Source: Metarhizium brunneum (Eukaryota > Ascomycota > Sordariomycetes > Hypocreales > Clavicipitaceae). From it: a DNA stretch of 64,000 nucleotides. Under the pieces are notes generated by a model. It had not been told where the DNA came from. It did no database searches and was given only the letters and a program-made list of their open reading frames with translations. Positions 9,751-21,421 of the stretch are shown in pieces; the first letter of the stretch is position 1, and the number at the start of each line of letters is the position of its first letter. Both the position numbers and the translations under genes were made by a program. The stretch covers positions 4,568,032 through 4,632,031 of the forward strand of contig NC_089425.1 in NCBI RefSeq assembly GCF_013426205.1. The letters are read 5' to 3'.

Positions 9751-12305
9751 TCAAAATAGAACATCGCCGGCTGACGTGTTCAGCCACACCATGTCGTCAA
9801 CATTTAATTGAATATCATTTAGGTTGACGCCGCTCAAATCCAGGTCTCCACCCAGATCTCCAAGTACTCCGTACTGTCCGCGAGACTCCTGCGTAGTGTT
9901 CGAGTTTGTTTCACCAATCCAAGTTGACGCGTACTGTGCTGGGTTCTGGCTTGTATGATGCTGGAATTTCGCTGACAGAATCTCCAATGCAGCTATGCAT
10001 CGTCTTGCGGACTCTCCGACTTGTGAGTACGCTTTCAAAAGTTGCATGGCTTTGTCCCATGTGGCACCTGGGTCGCCAAGACTGGAGACAAAGGCTCGAG
10101 GTTCTGAAGGCCCGAAGCGTTGCGCAAGCAGAACTGTGGCAGCCTGATACACAACTAGTTGCGGCAGGATTTAGTCTCATGCCGTAACAAATAGCGACGA
10201 GAACAATCAAGGGTATTCTTACATAATACGGAAAACCACCACGCCGGTGTAGGCCCCGTCACGGTCTCGCGGTCGAGATGCGTGTATATCATATCAATGG
10301 TTTCGTGAGCAGCTCCGAAGCACAGAGTCAGGCATTCGTCCACGATGCCTTGCGATAAAGCTCTGTCTTCGAATCCCAAAAGTTGGGCCCGACTCGGTTT
10401 AGGCTGCTTAAGATGGTATTCGGCCACAATAGGACGCAGAAGCAGGATCCGGGCATGAAGATATCTGGGGCGTCTAACATTAGCCTTTTCGACGTAGTGA
10501 CTCAACAGACACAATCCCTTACCGAGCGCGAAGCACAATACGCTGCCTCTGCAAGATGAAATCTTCAGCTGAACTCGAAACCGAGTAGAGCAAATTCTCC
10601 GGTATGGACGAAAGCCACTTTGAGAGCCTACTATCATGATGCACGACCGTCAAAAGTTTCACATCATCTTCAGTCGACTTGTTCTCTGGGTTCATATATA
10701 TCTCAAGAAGAGAATCGTTCACAATCTCGTAGAGAGTGGTTGATTCTATGAAAAAGCTTACCTTCGTAGCCTCCCCGTCAGGGCGCGTGGAGTTAGATGT
10801 GGTCTGCGTGTCAAGGTAATCATCGTCTATCATCCGTGGAAGTGGAACGGCCACTGACATCCAATTTGCGATCATGCTTGGCCGCCCAAATGTCATGGAT
10901 AAGATACTATCGAGAGTTCAGCACGAGACGGCCCCATTCCGCTGCAGATATCCCACGATTGGTGGTCTATAGAGATGCAACGGCTTTGGTTCTGCTGGCA
11001 TCGGGGTCGGAAGGTACTTACCGATCCATAGAAACGCATCCATGCCACACTCTACGAGAAATCTCAAGCTCGCGGAAACTTTCGTTGCTAACAGTAGAAG
11101 CCATGTGAAGACCAAGACTTTGAGCCATCCGAACAGCTGAACCAATGGCCATCCAACATTGGTGGGACTCAGATGTGCCCTGAAGGAATAGCCCCATCAT
11201 CAACAGACACTGGACACCCCCGAGGGTAGCAGTGGGCTGTAGACGTGGATCGTACAAAGCCTGAGCCCTCTTCCAAAAGGTCTGGCCGAGCTCGTTCCTC
11301 TTCCCTGGAGACACCTTCTCGGAAAATTGGCTACCCAGTGCAAAAGCAAGATTGACCATGTAGTACAGCTCTTTCTCCGGTAAGGGTAACGGTTCGCCAA
11401 GCCAGATAGCTCGATAGCCCTTCTCAAAGACGAGCCAGTCATGGATAGGTAAGATGACCCATACAAGTCTGTAATAGTCCTGCATGAGGCCATCAGCAAA
11501 GGCCCTTGAGGGCAGAGTACAAGTCATGGGGTCGACGACACCCCCATCGATGGGGACCGCCTCAATACTTGTTTGAGAGAACTGCGCGACACCGCTTCCA
11601 GAGTGCGCCGCCACTTGTGACCTCCCTAACAACGTGTCAATGGCAGTGTTGATCTGACGCATGAAGGAGATGGCGCTGCTACTTCCAAAGTACTCCACGT
11701 TGGCAGTGTGATCGCCGACTAGGCCCGTCATGGCATCTGCATTTTTGAGACCCGAGGTCGGAGCACTGGTAAGTGATACCGTGCTCCCAGGAGCGAGCTC
11801 AGGAGCAACAGCATTGGGGAAACTTCTAGGGGTGCCGGTTGACGGCTGAGAACCAGCCATGTCGCCTGGTGGAGGGGCAGTCGGTGTCTGGTTCACTGCT
11901 TTGCCTTGGTCCGCAGACGTCTGCGCTGCCCTATCTGGCGAGGATTGGAATGGAGACAGAAGCGCGGGGGGTGGATGCGGTGCCGCAGGATGTATTGACC
12001 GAGTAGCATAAGCAGGATGAAGAGGGTGTGAGACAGGCAACTCAGATCTTGGTCCCGACGTCTGTGGAATCAACGGGCGGGTTGTACGTCGAACATGGTT
12101 GCCTCGGCTGTAGACACATAGAGTATCCTGGCGAGACAGACATGGCTGACACTCTAGAACAGAAATGGCCGTGTAAGCCCACACCGAACAAAGGAGTGAA
12201 CGGTTGCATGAATGTTTGATCTAACTCACTGGGTTGTTGGCCGTCACATTTCACTTTTCTACGGCGGCAATTGTCACACGCTGCCGTGACCTTCTGACGA
12301 TTCAT
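9751..12305 (-). CDS. Zn2Cys6 fungal transcription factor with MHR domain
   Basis: A nuclear DNA-binding regulator, 745 aa in five exons: 12305-12230, 12153-11022, 10906-10523, 10464-10223 and 10154-9751 (2238 nt, a multiple of three). All introns have GT-AG ends (76, 115, 58 and 68 nt). The binuclear zinc cluster is split by intron 1: exon 1 gives CDNCRRRKVKC and exon 2 supplies the last three cysteines (CQPCLSRQDTLC), giving C-X2-C-X6-C-X6-C-X2-C-X7-C. A low-complexity Pro/Ser linker follows. Then comes the fungal-specific middle homology region with its hallmark RRVWHGCVSMDR joined across intron 2 to a segment containing MTFGRPSM. The start is the ATG immediately before NRQKVTAAC; no upstream in-frame ATG exists. 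The target genes are unknown. The gene sits between inverted repeats (9287-9322 and 12493-12527) and lacks a metabolic cluster beside it. Confidence 0.93.
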
Positions 12306-12481
12306 CGCAACGCACGAGGAGTCCTCTTCCAATCATTTGATGAGGTTCGGCCAGGTGTGGCAAGCCGTCAGCGTAGACCGTAGGACTGTCCGCAGATAAT
12401 GTAAGTGTTGTCTTCAGTGAGCACCTGGTTGAGCAAAGCTTTTCTATACTCCGACCAGACCCCTCTGCCCGCGATCGCGTG

Positions 12482-12527
12482 TACTCGTGCCGCGCCCCCA
12501 CTTTTCGGGGCAGCGACTTCGCTGCAC
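12482..12527. repeat. Inverted-repeat partner of 9256-9322
   Basis: It contains CCCCCACTTTTCGGGGCAGC followed by GACTTCGCTGCACCC. Read on the minus strand it begins GGGTGCAGCGAAGTCGCTGC and continues CCCGAAAAGTGGGGG, about 80% identical to 9287-9322. It lies about 180 bases upstream of the regulator's start codon, so it may be inside the promoter. Confidence 0.6.
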
Positions 12528-12539
12528 CCTCTTTGAGGG

Positions 12540-12900
12540 TGCTCCTTACTAAAACGCTTTATTAGTAAAACGCGCTAGTTTTATTTTATTCTAGTACTTT
12601 TTTACTTATTTAATAGTTAGTATAATAAGTTGTATTAAATTTAAGGTTAATTTATATATTAAAAAAACTATTTAATATCTTAAAAATAATTTAAAAGTTA
12701 AGTAAAAAAAATAATTTAATATTTTAATAATTTTAATTTTTAGTAATTTTATTTTATAATTATATAAAATTATATATATAATATAAGTATTATATAAGCG
12801 TAAAATCTAAAATAATATTAGGCTATACTAGGCCAAGAATAGTAAGAGACTAGAAAAGTAGACCGTCTGTACGCGCTATATATATAGTTTAACCAGAAAG
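12540..12900. repeat. Partly RIP-mutated repeat fragment related to the right-arm clusters
   Basis: An AT-rich stretch whose part at 12760-12880 (starting ATATAATATAAGTATTATAT) recurs in heavily mutated form at about 53620-53710 and 60240-60330, and inverted at about 59670-59780. This copy is less mutated: it keeps AGGCCAAGAATAGTAAGAGAC and TAGACCGTCTGTACGCG where the others are A/T only. It shows what the repeat looked like before RIP. Confidence 0.6.
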
Positions 12901-13541
12901 CAAGTAGGCGTTAGCGTTAATAGTACAAATAGAGCAAGTTACTGCCGAACCTTCACAAGGTAGCTTCGTTGCATACTTCAGAAACAACTTGGCTATTGCT
13001 TTCCTTGATGGCTTTAGCAACTCACGTATTACAGATCCTGAAGCTTGTTTGCAGAGTTGAAGGTTGTCCCGCTATAGGCAAGTGAATGTGCTACAAGGAC
13101 AACATCCGCCGGTTTGGACACGACGCTGTTGCTCATGCCACCGTACCCTAGCATGATACCACTGCTCGTTTTTGGAGGCTTTAGGGCATTTGTTTGGGCA
13201 TTGCACGTCTGGTTGGTCGGTTGGCTCTTGGCTTGGAGAATTTTGTTGCTTAGTTGGAGCAATTTGGACGCCGAGGCAACCGTAAAAGCTCCATTATTGA
13301 GATGAAGAGTTAGCAAGTAAAGTTCCCATTATTTCAGGTTCGCTGTGCAATCGTGCGGCAAATCCGTCGGGATCCCGATCACCCCCGGGTCCTGGGTCTT
13401 CCACGTGGCTATGGCATGGTCATAATGTAAGTGCCGTTTGTGCCAGCGCCGAAAAACAAACCAGCAAGCTGTTCAAGACATGAGCAACGTTATACTCTGT
13501 ATGTATTATTAGCTTGGCCCTCCAAGAATGTGACAAAGTCG
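12901..13541. other. Intergenic, no gene recognised
   Basis: A 95-codon minus-strand frame at 13029-13316 has no recognisable motif. Nothing else is evident here. Confidence 0.35.
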
Positions 13542-14265
13542 CTAAATTGTTTCATCAGGGTCTGACTTGAGTATCATGGAGTAATGTGGTACATCAAAAA
13601 TGGACAGTTCCTGCAAGGTTCGAAAGCCAACGCTCTCATAGAGTGATTTTCCCGCCGGCGTGGCGACCAAGTAGCAATCCCGCCCGTCATGTTTTGCCTT
13701 TTCTATACCCCAGTTTAACAGAAGTTTGCCAATACCCCTACGCTGATGCCTCGGATCAACAGCAAGATGGTCCAGATCTAAGCATGACAGCAACGTTGTC
13801 AGTATCGATTGATCCATGTGGATTGGAAAGGTAGGATTGCTGCGCACGCCACATATTGCTTGTTCCTTGGTCCCCAAAGTGTTTGCGAACATGGTTTACG
13901 AGTATTCTTTGCATCTCCTCAAACGCGCCCTCATCCAAGCCGGGCGAGGATACTGCTGAAGGGAGCAACTCGCTATCCGATGCATTTGGTGCGGGAATTT
14001 CCCACAGGGCAAACCCGACAATTTGACCTCGCAAATCATCATCGACGGCAACTATCAAATTGATTCTCTTGTCGGTCAACTTGATGGACTTTCGCGCCAG
14101 TCTCCATAGCCGCAGCGTGTCTCCCGCTGCACAGTCGGCTGGCTGCAGATGTTGTGGAAATAATCGGCGGCTTATGGTGTCCGTATCTGGGTGAAATGCG
14201 TCTGCGGCCAGCGTTGCAATCGCTTCAGCATCGGCGTCTGTCGCGATTCGAAGTTGCACAGTCAT
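13542..14265 (-). CDS. GNAT-family N-acetyltransferase
   Basis: A 217-aa protein in two exons, 14265-13848 and 13777-13542 (654 nt). The 70-nt intron has a GTGCGC donor, a TACTGAC branch-like site and a CTTAG acceptor. Splicing restores a continuous acetyl-CoA-binding motif A: WHLDHLAVDP followed by RHQRRGIGKLL, where Q/R-x-x-G-x-G/A binds the pyrophosphate of acetyl-CoA. Motif B (ATPAGKSLYESVGF) follows near the C-terminus. The N-terminal half (RIATDADAEAIATL) is the usual first strand and helix of the fold. The substrate is unknown; in fungi such stand-alone GNATs often modify small amines or antibiotics. The start is the ATG at 14265, as the longer frame upstream has no ATG. No signal peptide, so probably cytosolic. 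Confidence 0.88.
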
Positions 14266-15002
14266 TGCGGAAGAGTCGTTTGAAAACAGGAAATAGAGAT
14301 TGCAAACCAACAGGATTTGACTTGGATCTACCGACACTTTATCACATCAATTAGCTCTCATAGTGGTCCTGACTAATCACTCACGAAACAGACGGCGTCT
14401 GGCCGGCAGGTTCAAGTCGACTCACCTGACACCAGGTACCCCGATGAGTCCCCACCAGAGGCTTGGCGGGTCAATGTTCTCATTGATCGGGAACTAGCAA
14501 GAGTCTGGTAGTCTGGTGGCACAAAAGCGGGCTAGTGAGTTAGTTACGGGAACAGTAAACAAAATAGCACCACCTTGCTTGTTTGCCAACTCACAACTGT
14601 TGCGTCTGAAGTATTAACTGGAACGCCGAAAACGAAGAGAAAAGGTTGAGAGCAGCAATCAAGCTTAAACTATATCTCAAGTATCCGCAATATACATACT
14701 ATTCCCCTGCATCAACCTTGTAAACTATATCAATATAGTGTCTACAAGTATTTCCCATACTTCTATCCTACTTTCTGGTGCATCTAGTTCTAATAATATC
14801 ATGTTCGAGCTATTGCATTTGTTCATAAACTTAAAGTGGCCCGCCGAATTCGTGTAGATTGCACGTTAGCTCTGAGCGCTACAAATGAACAGCCAGTGTC
14901 CTCGCCCGCCTCCTCGTATATACTAATAGCGCGTACATTGGACTCGAAGCAAATCTCATTTATTTTACACCTCGTCTCCCCTTTCTGGTGGGCAATAGCT
15001 TG
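14266..15002. other. Intergenic, no gene recognised
   Basis: Promoter side of the acetyltransferase plus about 500 bases in which I see no gene or RNA. Confidence 0.4.
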
Positions 15003-15007
15003 GTTGG

Positions 15008-15195
15008 TGTTACACGGAAATGGCTGGTTACACAAGGGCTACGGTCACGAGACCTAGGGCAAAGTCCCTCACCGACTTCTTGTATAAATAGACGTCTTTG
15101 GTCCCTCAAGGCCTTGAGGAAAACCAAGGACCTTTGATACCAAAGACTGTTATTAGATGAATTGAGTAATTGCTCCAAGCTAGGCCCTTGTCACA
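15008..15195 (+). mobile_element. 188-bp solo LTR with a perfect 5-bp target-site duplication
   Basis: The unit begins TGTTACACGGAAATGG and ends TTGTCACA (TG...CA). It is flanked by GTTGG on both sides (15003-15007 and 15196-15200). Inside are a TATAAATA box (about 15083) and a 16-bp perfect palindrome CCTCAAGGCCTTGAGG (15104-15119), flanked by GTCTTTGGT and ACCAAAGAC as a further inverted pair. RIP-mutated relatives occur at 52092-52285 (minus orientation), at 54412-54503 and at 58845-58940. Alternatively this is a MITE, because its ends are also short imperfect inverted repeats (TGTTACA/TGTGACA). It is too short to attract RIP, which fits its clean state. Confidence 0.85.
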
Positions 15196-15200
15196 GTTGG

Positions 15201-17781
15201 CATCTAGGCACATGTTGTGATGGGACTCCTCCTAATTACTTATGAGTAATCTCCAAATGAGAAAAATTTCAATTGTTAATCAGAGCTATACATACTTATT
15301 GTGCCGCTCCGAGATGAATATGGTCATTCGGAAAAGGGTCTGCTCGTAAATTGTGGGGTTTCAGTCCCCTATATGACAAGACCTCACTGAGGTCTTGGAG
15401 TCGTAGCTCAATTCATTTCATAACAGTCTTTTGTATTGAAGGTTCTCAGGGCCTGTATGGACCAAAAAGCTTTTATTTACATAAGAATCCGGTGACAGCC
15501 TTTGCCCTGGGTCCCGTGATCGTAGCCTTGGCTAACTGTGACGCCTGATCTGCTTGTAGTTCTTCTTTCCAATCCACTATACGTCCCAAGGGCATGTCGT
15601 GGTGATAATATCGTAGTGTCTTGCAAATTTGTCTTTTATTAAAAAGAAGTGGCCAAGAACCCATTTAAAACTCATTTGAAACTCTTGGCCGCGTACAGAC
15701 ATCGAGCGCTGTCATGACATCAAGGCCAGACACATCCGTACTGAAAGATTAGGCTCTTTGAAAACATCGGATATAACTATGTATGTATTGGTACGCCGTC
15801 ACTTACTTCCTCAATTCGGTACTATTATTTACCCGTCCGTATTTCACGGTGGGTGGTTGGCACTACATCAGCTGTGGACAAGGGTTAGGGTCAGCCCACT
15901 CATCAACTCGCCTTGACCGTGAAATAGGAATACCCGAGTCATCAAAACCCTGCAGCATCTCAAAGTACCCATCATGTCCATCAGATACAAGAGTCTTGGG
16001 TACCACCAGCATGCAAAGGTGTGTACTCATACGCCACTATTTCCTTGGGATTCTTGGCAGGGTTGCAAGAGATGCCCGAGGTGGACACACCCAGCAAGTC
16101 AAGGATGGAGTGGAAATTGGAGCGTTCCATCACAGGGCTGTCGTCTGGTAGAGTAGCAACGCTAGCGCGGCTTATTCCGACAGCAACCCCATTTGGTCCA
16201 ATAGAAGAGCTTCTTGCGCCGCCATGATGATATGGTGGTATTAGACGTCAATGTGTTACTCTACTGAGGTAATTTTGTGATATCATCCGAAGCAAATGCG
16301 TTTGGATATGATATCATCACACAGTTATGCCATCCTGCCTACCAAACTGTTGTTTATATTCTGTGAGCCATGGTAATCAGCCTCCAACACGATATGGCAT
16401 GGAGTAGGAGCAACCAGGTAGTAGAACTATGTTTCGTAACCATCAAAGACGTCATTACAACTCTACTGAGATACTCTTCGACACTACTCCGCTGAATCAT
16501 GGAATCATTCAACTAACTGTGCAACAATGTCAAGTGGTGCACCCACTCGGCTTCCCATGCTTTTTTCAACAACCTCAAATCAGGCTTGCTACATGACTAG
16601 AAGCTTAGCCATCCCAACAGTGAATGTGTCATTCTCTTGTCGCTTCATCACAAAGCTTGAAGTGACGAGGCTTCGGCTACCTCTTGCTATGGCAGCTTCT
16701 TCTGACCATACACCATCCGGCTCAATGGATTACGTCCTCAGTTCAGTCCCCCGCCTCCACAACGTCAGCTGAAGCCATGACTTTGGCCACGGAGACCGGG
16801 CATGATCCATGTGACCCCCATAAGCTGGTTGACTTGCGCAAGAATCTCACGTAATTCGGAACCTCCCCCAGATGGTTCTTTGACCAATATTGGCCGCGAT
16901 TTGTGGCCATGCTGGTAATGGGGGCAAATCAAAATACGAGACAAAAAATAGACGGGCCCGGCCTGATTGAGCTCGGGCGATGCCTGCATTGTTTCCCCGC
17001 GGGGAGGAGGGCGCATATGACCAACGACGAGCGTATCAGCCCCCAAAGGTCTAGTACCTAGGTATGTCGTGCATCGCAAACCGCCGAGTGGAGGCGGTGT
17101 CTCAGACAAATAGACTTTAAGGAAAACGCCTCTTGTTCTCCGCAATATCGCAAATTGTCCGTGTTGTGACAGAAATAGTGACACTTCTGCTCAGCCCGCC
17201 GCCACTTTTATGCGAATGCCGCTCGTATAACGCCTACGGCTTCTTCGACAGCGAGTCACACGCCAACAATCTTGACACCAATACGCCAGAAAGGCCCGAT
17301 CCAATCACGAATGGCAGTCGCTTGCGGGCAAATGTCAGCGCACTTTGGGGCACTCGACGGGTCTGGATTACACCGAGACATCAGCGCCTTTCCGGGGCAC
17401 AGCCACCTGCTGCTGTCGGACACCAGCTCCATTGGAATGTTTGAAGATGGCTTCGCGGCCGAGCTGGATTCGGATGCAAACATCTGACCGTCCGATATCC
17501 CGACGCAGCGAGTGCCCGACGCCACGCTGGGAATACGAGCCCAACACGCCAACTTCGACGGAACAAGGTGACTGAAGGAGTTCGCAAGCGACGCATCTAT
17601 TTCATCCATGTATCGAGCCAGGCGTACAAAAACTATATAAACTACAGCTCCTCCGGTGTGTTTACCATTCTGCTCTCGTCCTCATCAGCCATCTCATCTA
17701 CAAGACCTTTGCAGAAGTACCATCAACTTTACTCATTCTTCCAAGTTTATTTCGTCGCAAACGCTTTCCAAATTCATCATC
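15201..17781. other. 2.6-kb intergenic region, no gene recognised
   Basis: Several frames of 60-140 codons overlap on both strands without motifs, signal peptides or consistent splice structure. The downstream end is the promoter of the secreted protein at 17782, with a TATA box (TATATAA) at 17634-17640. Confidence 0.4.
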
Positions 17782-18082
17782 ATGAAGTTTATCATTGCCT
17801 CCGTTGCCGCTCTGGCTTCCGTCGCTATCGCTGCACCAGGCTCAGAGACCCCTGAGCGGTGCAAGCCGGCCACTTATCGATGCGATCCTAACGTGAACGG
17901 TTGGGATGTTTGCAATACCAGCAACCTGTGGGTGGTAAGTATCTTGTTCGCTTCTGACTTGATCAGGTTCGTAATATTAATCGTCTTAGTTTGCTGGTAA
18001 CTGCCCACCAAAAACCATCTGCAAGTTCTTCCAGGAAAACGGCAGCCCCTACTGCGTCCCTCCCAACTTCACGATCCCTTAG
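17782..18082 (+). CDS. Small cysteine-rich secreted protein
   Basis: An 81-aa protein in two exons, 17782-17934 and 17990-18082. The 55-nt intron has a GTAAGT donor and a CTTAG acceptor and is in phase 0. Residues 1-18 are a clear signal peptide (hydrophobic core ending AIAA). The mature 60 or so residues hold six cysteines in the contexts ERC, YRC, DVC, GNC, TIC and PYC, so three disulfides are likely. The size, signal, even cysteine number and single intron are typical of hypocrealean effector-like or antimicrobial small secreted proteins. No enzymatic motif is present and I do not assign a function. The TATA box lies about 145 bases upstream of the ATG, and the leader is rich in CT and CA, as usual for strongly expressed fungal genes. 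Confidence 0.88.
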
Positions 18083-18561
18083 GCATAGCTCATTGAGCGA
18101 GAGTGGTTCAATTTTCACCCGACTGCCATCCGTCAAGATTGGTTGCATATATAAGGATACATTTGGCAGTTTGTCGTCTTCAGCTAGATTCAGTCAGCTT
18201 TAGTAGCTATAGACATCTTAAATTGATACTACCAAGTTTTTAAATTATACCTTACCGAAGCACCACCAATTGGGACTTTCTCCGCTTGAATGGCCAAAAA
18301 GAAAAGAACACTATTTGCGATAAAGTGTCGATTTATAGAAATTGCTAGTTTAATATCTGCCCGAAATATGAGTCCCGATAAGCTGACAATAAGCATCGTC
18401 CAAGCATGGGTAAACTCTTCCCATCCCATTACGGCTAGCAGCGCCTAGGTTCGGCTTCCTCATAATGCGTGGACCTCTAAAAGGCAAAGGACGGTCTACA
18501 ATCCAGGTGTTACACCAAGAGTAACCAGGACACGAATAATACCGAAGCCATCTTGTATATG

Positions 18562-18600
<39 letters not shown>

Positions 18601-18765
18601 GACATTTGAGAGGTGTTGCTACAGTGAATAATTTAGTTGGAAGCACATTAGCCAGCGGTATTGCCACATACCTGGCATCAGTGCTGGGTGCTAGCGATAG
18701 CAAACTTTCTCAACCAGACTCCATCTTAGAGTTGCTCCAAGGAATAATTTCTTGCCTCTTGGTAT
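18083..18765. other. Intergenic with an ATT microsatellite
   Basis: No gene is recognised. A perfect TTA/ATT triplet array occupies about 18562-18599. Confidence 0.5.
18562..18599. repeat. (ATT)n microsatellite
   Basis: About 12 to 13 uninterrupted ATT units. Confidence 0.95.
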
Positions 18766-19831
18766 TTAGTGAAGAACTACCATTACTAGCGCTCCCATTA
18801 CTATAGGGGAATTGCACGTTATGTCGTCGGGTTTAGGTTTTGGATTAGTACGTGCGGTGTGGAGCTCAAAGGCTAAAAACAAGGCGTAGTAAGTCATACA
18901 ATAGAAGCCATTCAAAACTTTGTGCGGCTCCGCAAGGCCGAAGAAGGACATGAAACTGCCGTAGGCCCCGAATTGGATCTCAAATTTGGCACTACCGGCC
19001 TTGACACCAACGACATGTTGCAAGAATTCAGAATCTACCCGGCATGCACATATTCGTTATAACTCAAACGGAATAAGTTGCTTTATAGGACAAGTTCTAC
19101 TCATGGGTTGAAGCAAGGCTATAAAGTCAACTGAGGGTCTCTCCTGTCAGGTGCTCATGAGCAGGGATAGGGGATTTGTGAATACGGACGACGTTACTCA
19201 TGTCAAAAACTAGATGCGAGTCAATACATGAAATTTGGGAACTATGGTCAGAAAAACGACAGTCCGTGCCATGTCCGTTGTTGAAATTAGCGGAGCTGGG
19301 ACCGTGAGAACCATTGATGACAGGTAATAAGCTCTGATAAAGTGACTTGTCATTCTTGAAGGCTGTTTGATACTCTGTAGAAATAAAGTAGTTATTTTAG
19401 GCTGCATGATTCACTTATCACTAGGAAATATTCTCAACATCGTTGCTCATAATCCCACTAGCCACTGCTCCAAACGGGACATACCGGTAGCCACCCAGCG
19501 CCGCCCCGATTTTTGAGCCATCCGCCGAGGCCTCCTCAATTCTGGTAGGCGGGTAGAGGCCTTGAAGAGAGGACATGGCATCGTCAGGCGAACTTTCCTG
19601 GGAGCTGAGCTGTGACAGCAACACCCGGGCTCATGCGGCGTCATGCCAGCAATACGCAAGTGCGAGATGAGTAAGATCCGAGTCCGTGACGTAAACTGGG
19701 TTCCAAGCCTTGCCAGTTCCATTTCCGTGCCGATGGAAGATGTAAATGGCCAGGATACGTTCACTGGCTGCAGCTTCTGGCCAAATGCTCAATATCAAGA
19801 AGGCGGTGCTGCGGTAAACTATCAAATGCAT
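18766..19831 (-). pseudogene. Histidine acid phosphatase (phytase/acid phosphatase family), decayed
   Basis: Conserved blocks of a secreted histidine acid phosphatase occur in the right order on the minus strand, but stops and shifts separate them. From 19831: a signal-like N-terminus, then YIFHRHGNGTGKAWNP, where the family has RHGxRxP, so the active-site Arg and Pro are replaced by Gly. An in-frame TGA follows near 19633. Next come FLQGLYPP-like SSLQGLYPPTR and YRYVPFGAVASG (about 19560-19450). Several stops follow around 19380-19425, one looking like CAA to TAA before NNYF. Then STEYQTAFKNDKSLYQSLLP (about 19370) and finally FEIQFGAYGSFMSFFGLAEP (about 18980-18920) near the C-terminus. The order and spacing match the family; at least four lesions make it nonfunctional. 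The many C-to-T type stops could be mild RIP. Confidence 0.8.
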
Positions 19832-21421
19832 CTTTTCTTTTCTTGTAGTCAAACCGGCAGCTAGTTTTAGGATGTTATTGTTCTTCCTGGAACTAAAGGT
19901 TGTTCGGCTTATCCTTGACTTTTCTTCTTAGTGTTTTAGCAGCGTCTTCTCTTCGTGGTGCTCCTCACCGTCGTGCGTAAACGAGTGGCGCCAGACTACT
20001 TTATATGTAGGGTTCACCGCGAAAAATAAGGGCCAATGGGAAAGCATGAGCCCGGAGGCTGCTAATAAATAAGCTTACATCAATCCAATATTCTCCCAGA
20101 CGTGCAGACATTATTATCAGTCCATGCTGCTCGCCAGGCTAGATGCGGTGCAGATTTCAGCTTTCGAGCCTAGTGCGGCTCCCCATTAGCTCTGCATTTA
20201 TTTCAATATTTCAGCGCCAGTCTTCGTAGTCGTTGACAGTGGCTATCTGCAGGGTCAACGGATCATATCATACAGAGTAATAGTTCCTCAGGGCCTCACC
20301 TATTCGCCTCGCCCCTCTCATCCCCTAGTGCCCTCTTCTTGTCGACACGGAATCCGGCTATCATCGAGTCCAGTCCAGGTACGTCGTACGGAGTCTGTGG
20401 CTGGACCGAGGCGCAATGCCGACCCGCCCGACGGCGACGGGATTGTCTTGTTCACCAAGGCTTCCATGTTGGCGGTGGGCAGGGTTAGAAATGGAAATCA
20501 CACTATTCGTCCACGACATCGAATTGGCACCGAACGGTAGCATTATTATCCCTGTTTACCCCACTTTCAAGGCTACCCATCTGTGCATCAGGCTTCGATA
20601 GACCAGGGCCACCATGTTTGGTGGTGGAGACTTGCAAGGCCGCTTTCCGAATATGACGGCAGTATTCAGCCAATGAGAAGGTTTAATTTGCAGATCTATC
20701 TCGTCAGAGGGCCATAAAATATCGAAGAAAAAAAAGCGGGACGGTTGAGACGCAGGCATCCTGTAGTAGTAACTCCAAAAGCAGCATGAAGCCCCGCGGG
20801 AAGTTGGCATTTCGCCGTAGCTTCTTGATACACCGTCCAAATCATATGAACCGCTTTTTTGATGGACAAACCCCGCCGCTTGGCCGTCTTCTGTCATGGG
20901 ACGCTATTTCCAATGAAGTCAGGGCATTAATTGGACGCGTTTTTATGAGCAACTAACGAATTTAAACTCTAATACGCGTTTCTCTCTTGAACAGCTCCAG
21001 ATAATCTTCATGGTCCCAAATCAAGACTAGACAGTTGATCTTTTAACCATTGTCTCAATATTGCATCCTAATAGCATAGTCACTGCTTCGGCATAGCCTT
21101 GAGTCCATTTTACCCCGTATTCATCTCGAAGGGAACCACAGCGAGAAGAGCCCTATTATATGGATCACGAGTACCAATTGAGCCTGATAATATCGCAAAT
21201 TGTTTGAGAGTACTGCCTGCTCAACAGGTCCTACCAAGAGATACATGGTACCTTTTTGGGGGCCTGTCCTCCTATCCCGAACTCATCCAGCCCTCCCAAG
21301 CACCCAGTTGCACAAAACCTACTCCAGTCTCGTTCATTTTGCAAGCCCATCGGCGAGACATTTCTTCAATCCGGGGTCCACTCTTCCAAAATAATCTGCA
21401 AGTAACAGCATTAGACAAAGT
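19832..21421. other. 1.6-kb intergenic region, no gene recognised
   Basis: Short frames of up to 113 codons with no motif. Part of this is the 5' flank of the dead phosphatase and the 3' flank of the catalase. Confidence 0.4.

Noticed and set aside
16765..17184. 139-codon minus-strand open frame
   Set aside because: No motif and no context; low-complexity Pro/Gly content suggests a chance frame.
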